Source of the DNA: Rhodeus uyekii
Lineage: Eukaryota; Chordata; Actinopteri; Cypriniformes; Acheilognathidae
Length of the DNA: 64,000 nucleotides
Direction of reading: 5' to 3'
Assembly: GCA_037043235.1 (NCBI GenBank)
Contig: JAWRVZ010000286.1
Coordinates: 124,001-188,000 of the forward strand
Within the stretch, counting starts at the first letter, position 1; the number at the start of each line of letters is the position of its first letter. The translations under genes were made by a program, and so were the position numbers. Below the pieces are notes generated by a model that had not been told where the DNA came from, did not search any database, and saw only the letters and a list, made by a program, of their open reading frames with translations. Shown here in pieces: positions 9,793-20,845 of this stretch.

Positions 9793-10186
9793 CTGGCGAG
9801 ATAGATTAGATGAGATTAGATTCAACTTTATTGTCACTACACAAGTATAGGTACAAGGCAACGAAATGCAGTTTAGGTCTAACCAGAAGTGCAATAGCAG
9901 CAAGTGCAGGATATGTACAATGGTTGCATAAGTGCAGGATATGGAGATGTACAGGATTTACAGGTAATATGTACAATGAATATAAATATACAGATGGTTG
10001 TCACTATAACAGGTGAGTGTGTGCTATAAATATAATTACAGGTGTCTATAAACAGCATTTACAGGTGAATATGTGCTATAAATGTAAATGTATATACAGA
10101 TGTCTCTAACTATAAACAGAATTTTACAGGTAGATGTATACAATTGTTAGCTTAAGGTAAGCAGTAGATTTAAGGTAAAGAGATTT
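9793..10186 (-). mobile_element. 5'-truncated Rex1/Babar-like LINE 3' end inserted in the chromovirus
   Basis: Minus strand and almost identical to 59760-60120 on the plus strand, including the terminal ATCTAATCT-type repeats (here near 9800-9825). It is only the 3' UTR, the usual outcome of incomplete target-primed reverse transcription. High similarity to the full LINE in this window suggests recent activity. It lies between RNase H and integrase of the chromovirus and is younger than it. Confidence 0.85.
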
Positions 10187-10280
10187 AAGATAGAGCATCG
10201 GCCTTGAGGTTCTTGTCTCCTGGATGGTAAGTAATGATGAAATTTAATCTTGTAAAAAGCAGGGCCCACCGTGTTTGATA

Positions 10281-10515
10281 GGGGCTGAGTTTTTTGGCGT
10301 CGTTGAGGTTGGGTTGGGGTTAGGCTAGGTTTTGATGGGGGCTGAGTTTTTTGGCGTCGTTGAGGTTGGGTTGGGGTTAGGCTAGGTTTTGATGGGGGCT
10401 GAGTTTTTTGGCGTCGTTGAGGTTGGGTTGGGGTTAGGCTAGGTTGGGGTGATCATTAATGACTTGGGGTTGGGCTTGGTTGGGGTGATCATTAATGACT
10501 TGGGACGTGTGGATC
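10281..10515. repeat. 57-bp tandem triplication followed by a second short duplication
   Basis: The unit GGGGCTGAGTTTTTTGGCGT... recurs with a 57-bp period (C at 10285, 10342 and 10399). Directly after, GATCATTAATGACTTGG appears twice (near 10451 and 10487). All are at the RNase H/integrase junction of the chromovirus pol. 57 bp is 19 codons, so the triplication keeps frame. Confidence 0.9.
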
Positions 10516-11010
10516 GCTCCCTCCAGCCAATGTCTCCACTTCTCCAGGGCCAGCTTAATGGCCAGCAACTCACGATTTTTGATGCCATAATTGCACTCCA
10601 CCGGGGTTAGCTTCTTAGAGTAGTAGGTGCATGGATGGAGTTGTGGAGGCTCACCCTGCCGCTGGGACAATACGGCTCCTACCCCAACACTGGAGGCATC
10701 TACTTCTACCATGAATGGGAGCTCCGGATCTGTTTTGGAAAATGGCAGAGGCATTGGATAGTCCAAACGGTCTCACTTGGTATTCATAATGACTTGATGG
10801 GGTGATAAAGGCGGTTTTCCATTCGTCACCTTTTCTTATGTGGATGAGATTGTAGGCACTGCGCAGGTCCAGTTTAGTAAAGATGCAAACTCCTCGGAGT
10901 TGTTCCAGGGCAGCCGGCACCAAGGGAAGCGGATACTGAATATTGATGGTTTGTGAGTTCAGGTGACAATTGATGCAGGTGATAATCGATGCAGGGCAGC
11001 AAGCCTCCAT
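10434..11010 (-). pseudogene. Chromovirus RT (N-terminal half) joined to RNase H, YxDD box deleted
   Basis: Minus strand. RT blocks are seen as YPLPLVPAALEQLRG, FTKLDLRSAYNLI (first catalytic Asp present), EWKTAFITPSSHYEYQV and RPFGLSNASAIFQ (near 10760). The next readable sequence, in another frame, is PELPFMVEVDASSVGVGAVL, the start of RNase H with its Asp, then CTYYSKKLTPVECNYGIKNRELLA. The family has about 130 residues between these points, including the YIDD catalytic pair. They are missing, so the polymerase is dead. Confidence 0.85.
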
Positions 11011-11022
11011 CCCTTTTGCCCA

Positions 11023-11720
11023 CTAAGAAAAAAACTGGAAGCAGCAGGGAATGAGATGGTCAGATGAATCCTTGGTTGAGAGCCTCCCGAATGTATTCAT
11101 CCATGGTCTTGTGCTTCGGGATAGACGTAGAGTAGATGCGTCCACAAGGGAATGATGCCCCAGGCAGCAGGTCGATGGCACAGTCCCATGGCCAATGAGG
11201 TTGGAACTCAGTGGCTCGTTATTTGCTGAACACGTCCTGGAACGCCCGGAATTCTGAAGGAATAGATGACAGGGAGGTGATTGTAGGACTTTCAATGGAG
11301 GTTGAGGGTAGGGTCAGCAGACTGGTTTTATGGGTTAGAGAATGATCTCAGTGAACCCTATTGACTGGCTGCAGACAGTTCTGTTGGCAATCTTGACGCC
11401 ATCGCATAACCACAGTTGAAGAGTGGAGCGTGTTTAGATAGCCAAAGGTGCCCCAGGATGATATCGATGGTGGATCCCTCCAGCACCAGTAGGGGCAGAT
11501 GTTCCGTATGCAGACAGCCGATTTGGATGGTGAGATGAGTGGAGATGTGGCGGATGCAACTCTTGCCCAGCGGTTTTCCCAGGATGGGAAAGGTAGGGAT
11601 GTGATAGAGGGTTCTTTCGGGCTTAGATTCTATTGAGAAGCTCTGCAGATATGAAGTTTCCGGCGGATCCAGACTCGATCAGGGCTTTGGCTGAAAGTGA
11701 GAAATGAGAGGTAATTACAA
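11023..11720 (-). pseudogene. Chromovirus protease and RT N-terminus, multiply broken
   Basis: Near 11690-11630 a retropepsin-like segment (IESGSAGNFISAELL) is readable, then LEGSTIDIILGHLWLSKHAP near 11485-11425, the conserved end of Gypsy protease. 11295-11023 reads into the region before RT (GRIYSTSIPKHKTMDEYIREAL). Stops and frame changes separate all three parts. Confidence 0.65.
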
Positions 11721-11803
11721 TGACATCTGTGGTAGGAAGTGAGGGCATGATGGAATCAGCATGAATGGTACTCACCGCTGGGCACGGGGGTCGGGTAGGT
11801 CAC

Positions 11804-12012
11804 TCAGAGATGACCTGACCCACTGCAATAGAGGTTGAAGTGCATTTGCATTCGCCTTTCACGTTCTGTTGGAGTCAGGCGGTGATAGATAGTGAAGAAG
11901 TTTCCTGATGCAATGCTTGGAGGAAAGCGTTGGCGAAATCGGTGAAGGGTTTTGGTGCTGGTGATGGGAGATCGTCCGCCACTGCTTCGGCCTGTCTCGC
12001 GGTCTAGTCTTC
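11804..12012 (-). pseudogene. gag: Chromovirus gag scrap with half zinc knuckle
   Basis: Directly after the LTR a short minus-strand stretch includes LTPTERERRMQMHFNLYCSGSGHL, the run-in and first half of the CCHC knuckle of sushi-type Gag. Only about 40 codons separate the LTR side from the knuckle, where the family has roughly 250, so most of gag is deleted. The bases right after the LTR (GAAGACTAGACC) do not form a TGG-type tRNA primer site. Confidence 0.6.
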
Positions 12013-12373
12013 TGTCATGATTGACCACGGACAACAGACGTAAGTTAACTTGGATGTTTATTAACAGAGAACAGGCACAAAAACAGTGACGAGAGGCAGA
12101 GAATTGAAGTGACTGTGATGGCAACGGTGAACACACAGAGATCTTGACGGCAAAACCAGGAGCTTGGAATGCGATGAAAGCTAGTTATCAAAGCGAGTAG
12201 CGCTGAGAGTCTGTGGTGCTGCGATGAGACCAGACACAGAGTGCTGTGTGAGTACTGGTGATGTAGTGCTGGCTTGATTGTGAACAGGTGCAGGTGCTCA
12301 GTACTCTGGGAACTGTGAACGAGTGGGTGGAGCGTGGAAGTCTGGTGCAGGGGGCATGGCAGAGTCCGTGACA
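12013..12373 (-). repeat. Chromovirus 5' LTR (361 bp)
   Basis: Minus strand: starts TGTCACGGACTCTGCC and ends TCATGACA. An AATAAA signal lies near 12058. It shares the TGTCA start and TGACA end with the short LTR elements scattered through this window. Confidence 0.75.
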
Positions 12374-12434
12374 GCAGCCAGCGAATGATAAAAACGAGTC
12401 CTGATTCACGGATAGAGGACTGTGAAAAAATACA

Positions 12435-12875
12435 ATGCAATATCAAGCAAGATTGAGATTACCTAAGACATCGTGGAAAACTCACCAAGAGCTTGCGTAC
12501 CTGAAAGGCCATGGTAAAAAAACAACAACAAAAAAACAAGAGAAAACAGCCACTTTGGTGGGAAGGAAATGCCTGGTGCAATGTTTTCTAGGAGGTGTTA
12601 GTATATCTATGCTCTGGGATACAGGGTCACAAGTTTTAATTGTGTGCTCAGAGTGGAAGAAAATACATCTTCCTGATGCAGAGGTGAGACTAGTGAGAGA
12701 GCTACTGGAGGGAGAACTCAACCTGACAATGGCGAATGGGACGAGCATCCCATATGAAGTCTGGATGGAAATACAGTTTTTTTCAGCTTGTCCACAGTTC
12801 TTCTGGTCAATAATGAGAGAAGAAATAGAGCATTTTGTTACAAAAGTGTGTCGATACCTAAGGCAGAAGAAATAA
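12435..12875 (+). pseudogene. Retroelement protease region (Gypsy-like) joined to foreign 5' sequence
   Basis: 146 codons open. The segment VQCFLGGVSISMLWDTGSQV carries the aspartic protease motif D-T-G-S, followed by TMANGTSIPYEVWMEIQF, typical of retropepsins in fish Gypsy-type elements. The upstream part is Lys/Thr rich and may be gag-pol linker. No RT follows; after about 130 bases of stop-rich sequence integrase appears. Confidence 0.65.
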
Positions 12876-13009
12876 AACTGGATCACCAGGACCCCAATCC
12901 AGTGCATTGTGACAATGGCTCCATTTGAGTTTTCCATTTTCCATTTGAAAAATGTAGTGGGGAAGGAGAGTACATACGTGTGCTCATTTACCATTTTAAA
13001 AGTTTACTC

Positions 13010-13762
13010 AGGTATACGGCACCAGAAACAAGTCTGGAAAGACATCCACCTGGAAGATCTTTGAAGATTTCTTCATCCGCTTTGGGTTTCCCATAAAAAT
13101 CTACCGTGACCAGGGGAGGAAGTTAAAAAACAGCCTGTTCCAAAAGCTGCAAAGTTGCTGTGGGATTAAGCATTCATGCACCACTCCCTACCATCCCCAA
13201 GCTAATCTGGTGGAGAGTTTCAATAGGGATTGAAACACTCTTAGGGATGCTGAAGATCCTAAAGGAGTCGAGTTGAGCAGACCACCTTAACAAAGTTGTC
13301 CACGCCTATAATTATTTTGGTGCAATTCTTTCTCCGGTTTATCTCCTTTTTGGTCGAGAGCCAATTCTTCCCATTGATCTGGTGCTCCTGACAAAGCAAG
13401 TCAATAACACTCAGTCGTATGCTGATTACCCTGGGAGATGGAAAAAAATAGTTAATGGAAGAAACATACAAGATTGCAACAAAGAACATGAAGAAGGCTG
13501 CTACAACGGGACAGAGGAATTAGAACCAGAAAGCATAGAGTTCTGTCTTGTAGCCAGATGAGCAGGTGCTGTTGAAGAACCTGACAGAAAGGGTTGGTCC
13601 AGGAAAACTACGTGGATACTGGGAAAAACAAACATATTTGGTGAAATAAAGGAGAGATGGCCCAGTAAATGCAGTATCTATTCACCATTGGAAGTGAATG
13701 TAAAGGAAAGAGTGTTTCACCAGAATCTTCTATTGGCTTGTCCTTACCTAGTTGATTAGCAG
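13010..13762 (+). pseudogene. Retroelement integrase remnant (same element as the protease)
   Basis: Across three frames one can read SGKTSTWKIFEDFFIRFGFP, IYRDQGRKL (second catalytic Asp), CGIKHSCTTPYHPQANLVESFNRD (the Glu), then HAYNYFGAILSPVYLLFGREPILPIDL, and a C-terminal VFHQNLLLACPYL near 13720, the usual end of pol in this group. Several stops. The first Asp is not present, so the core begins truncated right after the protease part. RT, RNase H and the integrase N-terminus are all missing. Confidence 0.75.
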
Positions 13763-14184
13763 AAGACAATTTATGTTTGTTTGGAAATAAAAGAATGTTA
13801 GAGAAACAGGAACCACAACCACGACAAAATACTCACAATGACAGCACCAACAGTTCCAGTGATGAGGAATTTAGATTGTGGGTTCCAATGCAGAGAAGAG
13901 TAATATATCTGATCCATGTGCAGCAGATTTCAAGCTAAAGGAGAGGAGAGAAACTGAAAACCTGCAAAAGAACCGAACATTGGAAAAATGTACGTTTAGT
14001 TTACGTTGATGAAAACCTACCAGACTCTGATGAATAAGTGCTGGGAGAACATCACAGGAGCTGGAACAAGAATCTGTAGGAGAAGCTGAGCGTGAAGACG
14101 GTGACTTAGAACATCTACCAGAACCTGGCAACCAAGGAATCTATACACTTATGACACCCTGGGTGAGCCCACACTTCGACCAGT

Positions 14185-14350
14185 GTTATCTGGGGTCTCA
14201 TTGATAAAGCATGCGTACACCCAAAGCGGGGCTGGAAACATACGTATGCCAGTTCCCACGCAAAGGTTTTGATTTATAAAAAGCGACTTGGAGGGACAAT
14301 GTGCGCACATTTAAGCAAACTTTGAGCTGTGCGTACGCACATTCTTGAGA
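14185..14350. repeat. MITE-like repeat fragment with GCGTACGC palindromes
   Basis: Starts GGGGTCTCATTGATAAAGC and contains several near-palindromic GCGTAC/GTACGC motifs, a pattern I associate with a common fish non-autonomous repeat. No intact inverted termini or TSD seen, so the class is not assigned. Confidence 0.4.
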
Positions 14351-14758
14351 CAAAGGGAATTGGCAACACAGATGGTGAGGCCATGAACTGAAGTTAGATT
14401 GTAGAAAATAAATGTGACGATTGCAACGATTATAAGAATTAATGACTTTTAAATTTCACTCCATTTCATACGTTGTATCCACATTATCATGAAGAACCCA
14501 ACAGTGTTATTTGTGCAAATAGTTTTAGGCTGTATACATCTAGAAAAATCCAAACATATAAAAATCCAAATTTATATGCGATGTTGATGGTTATAATCTT
14601 AACTGTAATTAATATGGTGGAACAAAACAAAAAAAAAAATATTTAAAATGGGCATTTATTGTCATGTGGAACAAATCGAGAGTTTATTATTACAGTAGTG
14701 ACTGATAATCAACTGGGTGACGTGATGATTGTTAAGTAGGATCAATGGATGTTTAGCC

Positions 14759-15290
14759 TCAAAGGGCAATTGGGGTGTTTGCTAGTCTGACTCCCACATG
14801 AAGGAGTTGGTTGTTTTCATCCTCAAAGGGTTTAAACTTTGAGGGAACTAGGTTTGGCTCACAAAAAAAATCAACAGATGCAGTTTGTATGTACTTGAGA
14901 ATAGCTAACTCTACTTGTTGGAGCTCACAAACAGTGATGGGGTTGGAAAGATGAACACTTGCTTCCTTGCACGTGAAAGTCTTGAAGACTTGACACGAAA
15001 CAGGATAACAGAAGCCCTTTTTAACTGATGCCAGTTGGAGTATCGCTCCAGTAGTCTGTCCACTGCATTTTTCATCTCTTGATTTCACTTTGATTTTGAT
15101 TTTTAATGTTTTGAAGTATGATACTACTGTCAGTCCAAAAGAAAGCTTTTACAATTGGAATCTTCAAGTGGCGCTTGCTATCCTGACCCAGCTCTACAGC
15201 ATCTAACACTGCTAGTAGCTCCAATCAGGGTATACTAACAGACTTTACTGGTGCAAGTCTGGCCTTTGATATCCCCAGCCTGCAAGTATC
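14759..15290 (-). pseudogene. BEL/Pao RNase H and pre-integrase linker
   Basis: SKARLAPVKSVSIP (near 15265) and LELLAVLDAVEL are the classical Pao RNase H entry, and FWTDSSIIL carries its Asp. The stretch ILKYIQTASVDFF..VPSKFKPF and LLHVGVRLANTPI matches the region between RNase H and integrase. One stop replaces the Arg of the RLELLA motif, and the frame shifts once near 15090. Confidence 0.75.
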
Positions 15291-15754
15291 ACCAATCCTC
15301 ATGTATGGAACAGCACCAAACACTTGCCTGACTCACCACAGTGTGTGTCACGGGGAGCAAGTATGTCTTTTTGGTCAAGACATGTCAGGAGGTGAACTTC
15401 ATCTGCTGAATCAACATCAGGTAAACTAATTTCATCTGCAATTTCTCTCAGATGTGGCCCTGCAACACCTTGTGCTGTGTGACTAAGTTTTCTACATTTA
15501 TGTTCAGGTGATCCTAACAGAGCACTCCCTTCATGAGATAAGAGTTCTTTTGTTGAGCATCTTCAACATGTAGATCCACTGCTAGAGTGACTACATTAAG
15601 ATTTTTGGTCTCTGTATTGTTCAGTTTAATGGTAATTTTGCGTGTCTCTGTTTCTATGAAGCTAGTTCATGCTCTTAATCTAAAGTTCCCATTAGAGCCA
15701 TTGTAAAACAAAGAAAAGTCATTCATAGAGAATCAGTGTGTCTGTCTGAAACTA

Positions 15755-16480
15755 CTAATGGCAAGACGGGAAGTGCAATATTTTTTCGACTGGCTTCAGT
15801 GAACTTTCTCGTAGTATGTGCTTGAATGGCTTGTTGCAGGTAAGATGCTGGCTCATCTTCAGTGACTTGATTAGTAGATTGGCCTTGTAATTGTCAGAGG
15901 CTATGATAGCGGAATGCAGCCAAGTCTTTTTTTTCCACATCCAGGCACCTTACATCCCCAGCTGTGAGTACATAATGTGCTGCGATGACATTTCACGAAG
16001 CAGTTCTTGACACTCTTGAAAAGACAGAGATCTAAAGGCTTGAAATTGGTTCAGAAAGTGTCCATCAGTGCATTTTGGACACTTAAATCTTGATGTTGTC
16101 TTTGGTGTGGACGGTGTGATGGATTAATTAGTTATAAACAATGTTGCGAATGTCTGCCTTTTCTTATTGAAACTTGACTTAGCACTTGCTTTAAAACTTG
16201 TTGGATAACTTTTACTAGCAGGACTAAGATTCCCAAAGAAAGGAAAATCTCTTAGCAGCTTCTGATTCAACAAGACTGACAATGTCATCCAACTTTGGTA
16301 AATGGCATGTGGATTGCCAAACATCTCTTCACAATAGCCATGGCATTCACATAGCCCAGACTAGAGTTGGGGTTGTACAAGTAATGTGAGATAGCATCTC
16401 TAGCATTGCTGACAGTGTACTGATGTAGTCGAGTGAGTTTATTTTGATCTGAAACTGTCTCTTCTATCATCTATCACAGA
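15755..16480 (-). pseudogene. gag: BEL/Pao gag remnant
   Basis: 16470-16285 reads LTRLHQYTVSNARDAISHYL...GYVNAMAIVKRCLA and continues in another frame at 16324 as FGNPHAIYQSWMTLSVLL, the typical Pao Gag motif (Gly-Tyr...Ala...Leu...Phe-Gly-Asn-Pro). Further on, KCPKCTDGHFLNQFQAFRSL (16080-16020) is a zinc-finger region. The part 15940-15755 reads ASDNYKANLLI... and leads into the protease. Confidence 0.65.
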
Positions 16481-17235
16481 AGAAAACACCCTTATGAACT
16501 GCTAGTACTTTAAGGGTTCTCCATTGAATGATGTCAACAGGTGGCAGGCACATTGAATCAATATGTGACTGATATTGGTGCCTTGCCAGCTCTAGAAGCT
16601 GGCATAAATAAATATCCTTGACTGTTGAAAGTGATGGACGAAAGTTAAGGGATGGGTTACCTGAGACAGGAGTTGAAAAGTCTTTATTTATTAACTCAGT
16701 CTTTTGGCGATTTTCAGATTCAGTATACTGAAGTTATTACATGCAGACATTCTTCCTGCTGAGCGAAAAGCTAGGGAAACTATTTCTGTCTCCCTGAAGC
16801 TGGGCAGTTAGCTGTTCAACAGAAGACATTGGAAGGTTAACAACTTCATCCAGCATTGGCTCGTCCCCTTGGAAATTAAGTGCATCTGAAGATTATATGC
16901 TTGTAATCTCCATTAATGGCTTTAACCCCTCATGCCATCTCAAGACTGTGTGCTGCAAGTCTTGAACATCACACAGAACTGATGGTAAATAGCCCTTAGA
17001 AGCATCCAGGTAATCATCATCTACATTTTTTGGTATGATTTCTGAATCTCATGAAACCGTATTACCGCCTCAGCCAAAGTGACAAGTTTCATCTCCACCT
17101 CTTTAGGCTGGTTACTGTTCATAGCGGTTGTAATCTGTGTCATCAAACAAGTCACAGCACCCTTGGCCACTTCACATTGAATCTTTCTGTTGTCATTAAT
17201 CTTCTTAATTTGTCGTGTTTGACTTTAATGTTAAC

Positions 17236-18242
17236 CAGGAAATGATAACATTATTTTTTTTATTTTGTCCTTCTATTCCTCTCGTACAGAACTCGTGTGG
17301 GTGATTGTTGTAGTAGTGTATGGGTCTATGTATGTGTGGTCAAACTGGAAAAAAAAAACTACAATTACTATTTAGTATTATTTAAATCACCAAATACTTG
17401 TTATGATTAAATCAAAATATAAAATTTCCCAACAATCCTATATTGTAAAAAAGAAAAAGAAATATTAGCATCATCACATATATCTAACATTCTCAGCGTC
17501 AAAAATGTGTACTAAACTTTAAGTAAACATATTGCAATAACATTCCCACAAGCAACGCAAAACCCAGTAAATAGCTACACATATGACATTAGACCTCAGA
17601 TTGCTGGACCTCAGATTGCAGCGTGAGCTCTCCTGATTATATAACACACTTGATATAATTTATTGTGGTCTCTCCTGTTTGAATCACAGTGTGGGTCTTC
17701 CCGTTCAATTTTAACGTGAGCCTACTGTTCAGATGCAATATAGGTTTACCCCACCCAAATTGCAGTGTGGCTACCAGAGAAATGGGGGAGTACTCTGGGT
17801 TGGAGCTGCATTCCAAGCTCAGAGCCCTCCTCTGTCAGCACGCCAAATATGCATACTTCGTTGTTCAATCTAGTCAATTGTAAGTATGAACTCCTGAAAC
17901 TGAATTTTTGTTAATCCAATTTTGGTCAGTAGTTTTGGCTATGGCTGAACATTATGCAATACAAAAACCATGATTTATCATTACATTTACTTTAGTGTTT
18001 ATTATTATGTAGTAAATTCTACATTTGTTGTTTGATCAAAAATGACTCTTGGTGGTGATAAATAAATAAATAAAAATGTCTAACAGAGAGTAACTCTGCA
18101 AAATGTTTTACTGTAGCATTGTGTTAAGTGTCTATACCTACAACAAATGGCGTTCAGACAGCTAAGTGGGACATGTACCTGAATTAACCTTTTTTTTTCT
18201 TCCTGAAATAACAATACTATTTAAATGACAATAAGCCTAACC
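17236..18242. other. No gene seen
   Basis: AT-rich sequence with short homopolymers and an (AAAT)n run near 18057-18073. One small duplication (GACCTCAGATTGC at 17591 and 17607). Confidence 0.6.
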
Positions 18243-18600
18243 TGTCAGGTTTTGGAAATTAAGGGATGATTGAGGACTCAAGGATGAAACTTCAACCAAA
18301 CCTACCCCAAGGGGGGAACCAGAAGACTTACTGGACTTGATGACAATCTGCCATTGGACAGCAAACACAGGGAGAATAAATAGGGGAAAAACAAGGCAGG
18401 TAATGGGTGAAGGACAGATGGGGCAAATTAATCAATAATGAGGTAACAATTGGGCGGGGCAAGACAATAAACTCTAGAAGTTTACAACAGGAACAGTAGA
18501 ACTTTATACAGTATATATAAAAACATTGGCCTGTGTTTGTGTTTTTTGGCCACGTGCTCACATCCTTGTCAAATTCAGTGTGAGCACATGGCTTGTTACG
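18243..18600 (-). repeat. TGTCA-type LTR fragment
   Basis: Plus strand starts TGTCAGGTTTTGG and includes GAGGACTCAAGGATG, the complement of the GAGTCCT..CATCC signature near the 3' end of this LTR family, plus a CCCTATTTATTCTCCC-like TATA block near 18375 on the minus strand. The far end is not clear and no TSD was found. Confidence 0.5.
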
Positions 18601-20285
18601 TTTCATTGTGCCATGTACTCACACTAAATTTGGGGATCAAAAATGTAGGGCTGTGGTTAAAATCAGTCTCACCCAATGGACTAAAACATTCAGTGTTTTG
18701 GTAGTGACATGAAAATACGGGACACGTTTTTTTTACATAAAGATTCATGATTTAAAAATAAAATAAAAATTCTAAAAAAAATGTAACTTCATTTTTTTAA
18801 AACAAAGCAAAAAGATTAAAAACAAGAATGGAAAAAATTGCAAAAAATATTTAAATATCATTTTCACAAGTTGAAATTTACATGTTAGGGGTTGGGTCAG
18901 CCACCTCCTAACTGAAAGTACCCAATACATGATGATATTATAAATATAAAGCTTTTAAATATTTTAAATATTATTGTGCGTTTCAATAAATAATTTAAGG
19001 ACCTTAGTAAACATCTAAGATTTTAATATTTAAATGCTTGTCAAATGTTTTTTTTTGATGGGGGACAGCATTTGTCACCAATTCTGTAGAATGGCCCGTA
19101 TACGTCTGGTGAGTTATTACATTCATAGGATCTTTTATATAACCTGTGAGAACAACCATCTCAATAATTGACACATATGTAGAAGCTCCCAGTCATTAGA
19201 TTATCCTCACACCCAGCCTCCTTTATTGTAGGATGTCCTGGAATGGATTTTGTAATGGATATTGAATTCTCTCCCCTGGAGATTTTAGATGAAAAAAAGA
19301 GCATGGCTGGAAATCGAATCATCTTGCGAAGTGAAAATGCTGTGTAAAACTAGGATTTGTGTGAATTGCAAGAAAACATCACACAGCACACACACAAAGC
19401 CTGCATGAAGGAGAGGGGTCAAAGCTAACACAACAATTCTCAAGCTAAGGTTTTGTACATGCCATTCTTCCTTTATGCTTTAGAATAGTCTATATTTGGG
19501 TACCATCAACTAATTTGTATTTGTATTCGATATGGAGCCCTGCGTCCATTTCCAAACCTCTGGTGTTCATTTGTTTGTAAATTATGTTAACAACGTGAAT
19601 GATTGTTTAACATAAAATATCCTGATTTTAATTTTTGATACTTTAATTTCATGCCCCAGACATCATGTAAAAAGTGTGAATCAGTCAAACAAACATAAAG
19701 CAATATTCACTTGAAATGTTCTTTGAAAGAATTGATTGAGGCTTTTTTTTCTTCTTCTTTTTACTTCCAGACATACTGCAGAATAAAACCAATTACACAG
19801 GAGTGGACTGGTTTCTGGGTGACAGGTTTCGAGCAGTGAATATGAAAAGTGTCTCCCTTATGTGCTTGTATTCAAGTCAAGAATGGGCCCACTTGTCTGT
19901 GGTATGAAAAGGCAGAAGAATGGGAACGTGAACACAGGTGTACTGTACATATGATTTTCCTTTGTTCACTTTGGATCATATTGGCAAGAGACAACACCCT
20001 AATAAAATTTCATTTGAGAAAATATCTGAGACTAAAGAAATAAAACAAAATCAAATATTATGTTCAGTTTATTGTCATTCTAAGTTTTTTCTAATTTCCA
20101 TGTTTATGCCTGTTTCAGTCTTTTTATCTGTCGTTACTTAATTAATTAATTACTTTACTTGTTTAGTCTTCCGGTTTATGCTCCCTTGTTTTCCAGTTGC
20201 CTATCAGTCAGTCATGTTATGATAGAACGACTGACAAATTAGGATCTCACTTAAGAGCCTTTGAGTGGTATCAGAACAAGGCAAT
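18601..20285. other. No gene seen
   Basis: AT-rich; poly-A/T runs near 18725-18790; no coding pattern or repeat family recognised. Confidence 0.6.
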
Positions 20286-20590
20286 ACACACTGGTGAGTG
20301 AAATTTGCATCCCAAGCCACTCTCCGCTTCTGGGTATATATACGGCAGCATGCCAACTCTCACATTAAGCTTTCACTTCAGAGCCGAGCGGGATGTTGTG
20401 TTGCTCTTCAATCATTGTTCCTGAGTAGCAGAACAAGAGGGATCCTGTTTTTGTGTTGCTGTGATAGCGCTTTGCAGAGTGTACACAGTCTAATGTAGCG
20501 GCTGTTCCCCTGGGCACTTCAACATCAAAAGAGCAGTTTCTGTAAAAGAGTAAACCTGTGTATGGTGTTGAGTCTTTTTAAAGATCTGTT
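20286..20590 (+). other. Possible DIRS-type leader/promoter fragment
   Basis: Contains TATATATA (near 20335), then TTTCACTTCAGAGCCGAGCG and GTAGCAGAACAAGAGGGA. The combination resembles DIRS 5' leaders in fish, but no coding sequence follows. Low confidence. Confidence 0.3.
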
Positions 20591-20845
20591 ATGTGGAGCC
20601 AATTCAATTAATACACCCCTGCCCTCCCTCACTACGCTTTGTCACATCATAGGAGCTGACCCAGAGCTGACTACCATGTTTTTCTGTGTGGCTAAGAGGA
20701 TCTGGCTCAAACAGACCATCCACCAATTTGGTGGTTTCTCAGGGTAGGGCATATTCAACAGCAGCTTCCTGCTCCAGTACCTGTCTTCCATGAAGTGTAC
20801 AACGTGGTTGCTAAATTGAGAAAGTGGTGAAGAAAGTCGGTCTCC

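Larger units (their letters stand above)
8378..12373 (-). mobile_element. Sushi-like Ty3/Gypsy chromovirus, defective, 5' LTR retained
   Basis: Minus strand order: LTR (12373-12013), gag remnant, aspartic protease, N-terminal RT, RNase H, integrase, C-terminal chromodomain (8570-8430). The chromodomain after integrase identifies a chromovirus; sushi-ichi-like elements are the vertebrate members. Damage: most of gag lost, RT lost from the fingers/palm boundary past the YxDD box, several frameshifts, a LINE tail inserted after RNase H (9793-10186), and no 3' LTR before the DNA transposon at 8347. Confidence 0.85.
14759..17235 (-). mobile_element. BEL/Pao retrotransposon remnant (gag, PR, RNase H; RT deleted)
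   Basis: Minus strand. Gag segments lie at about 17235-15755, a protease-like stretch at 15750-15340, then directly the Pao-type RNase H (SKARLAPVKSVSIP..LELLA, FWTDSS) at 15290-15110, followed by the Pao signature linker before integrase (FKPFEDENNQLLHVGVRLANTPIA) ending at 14759. Integrase itself is absent. No LTR recognised at either end. Confidence 0.75.
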
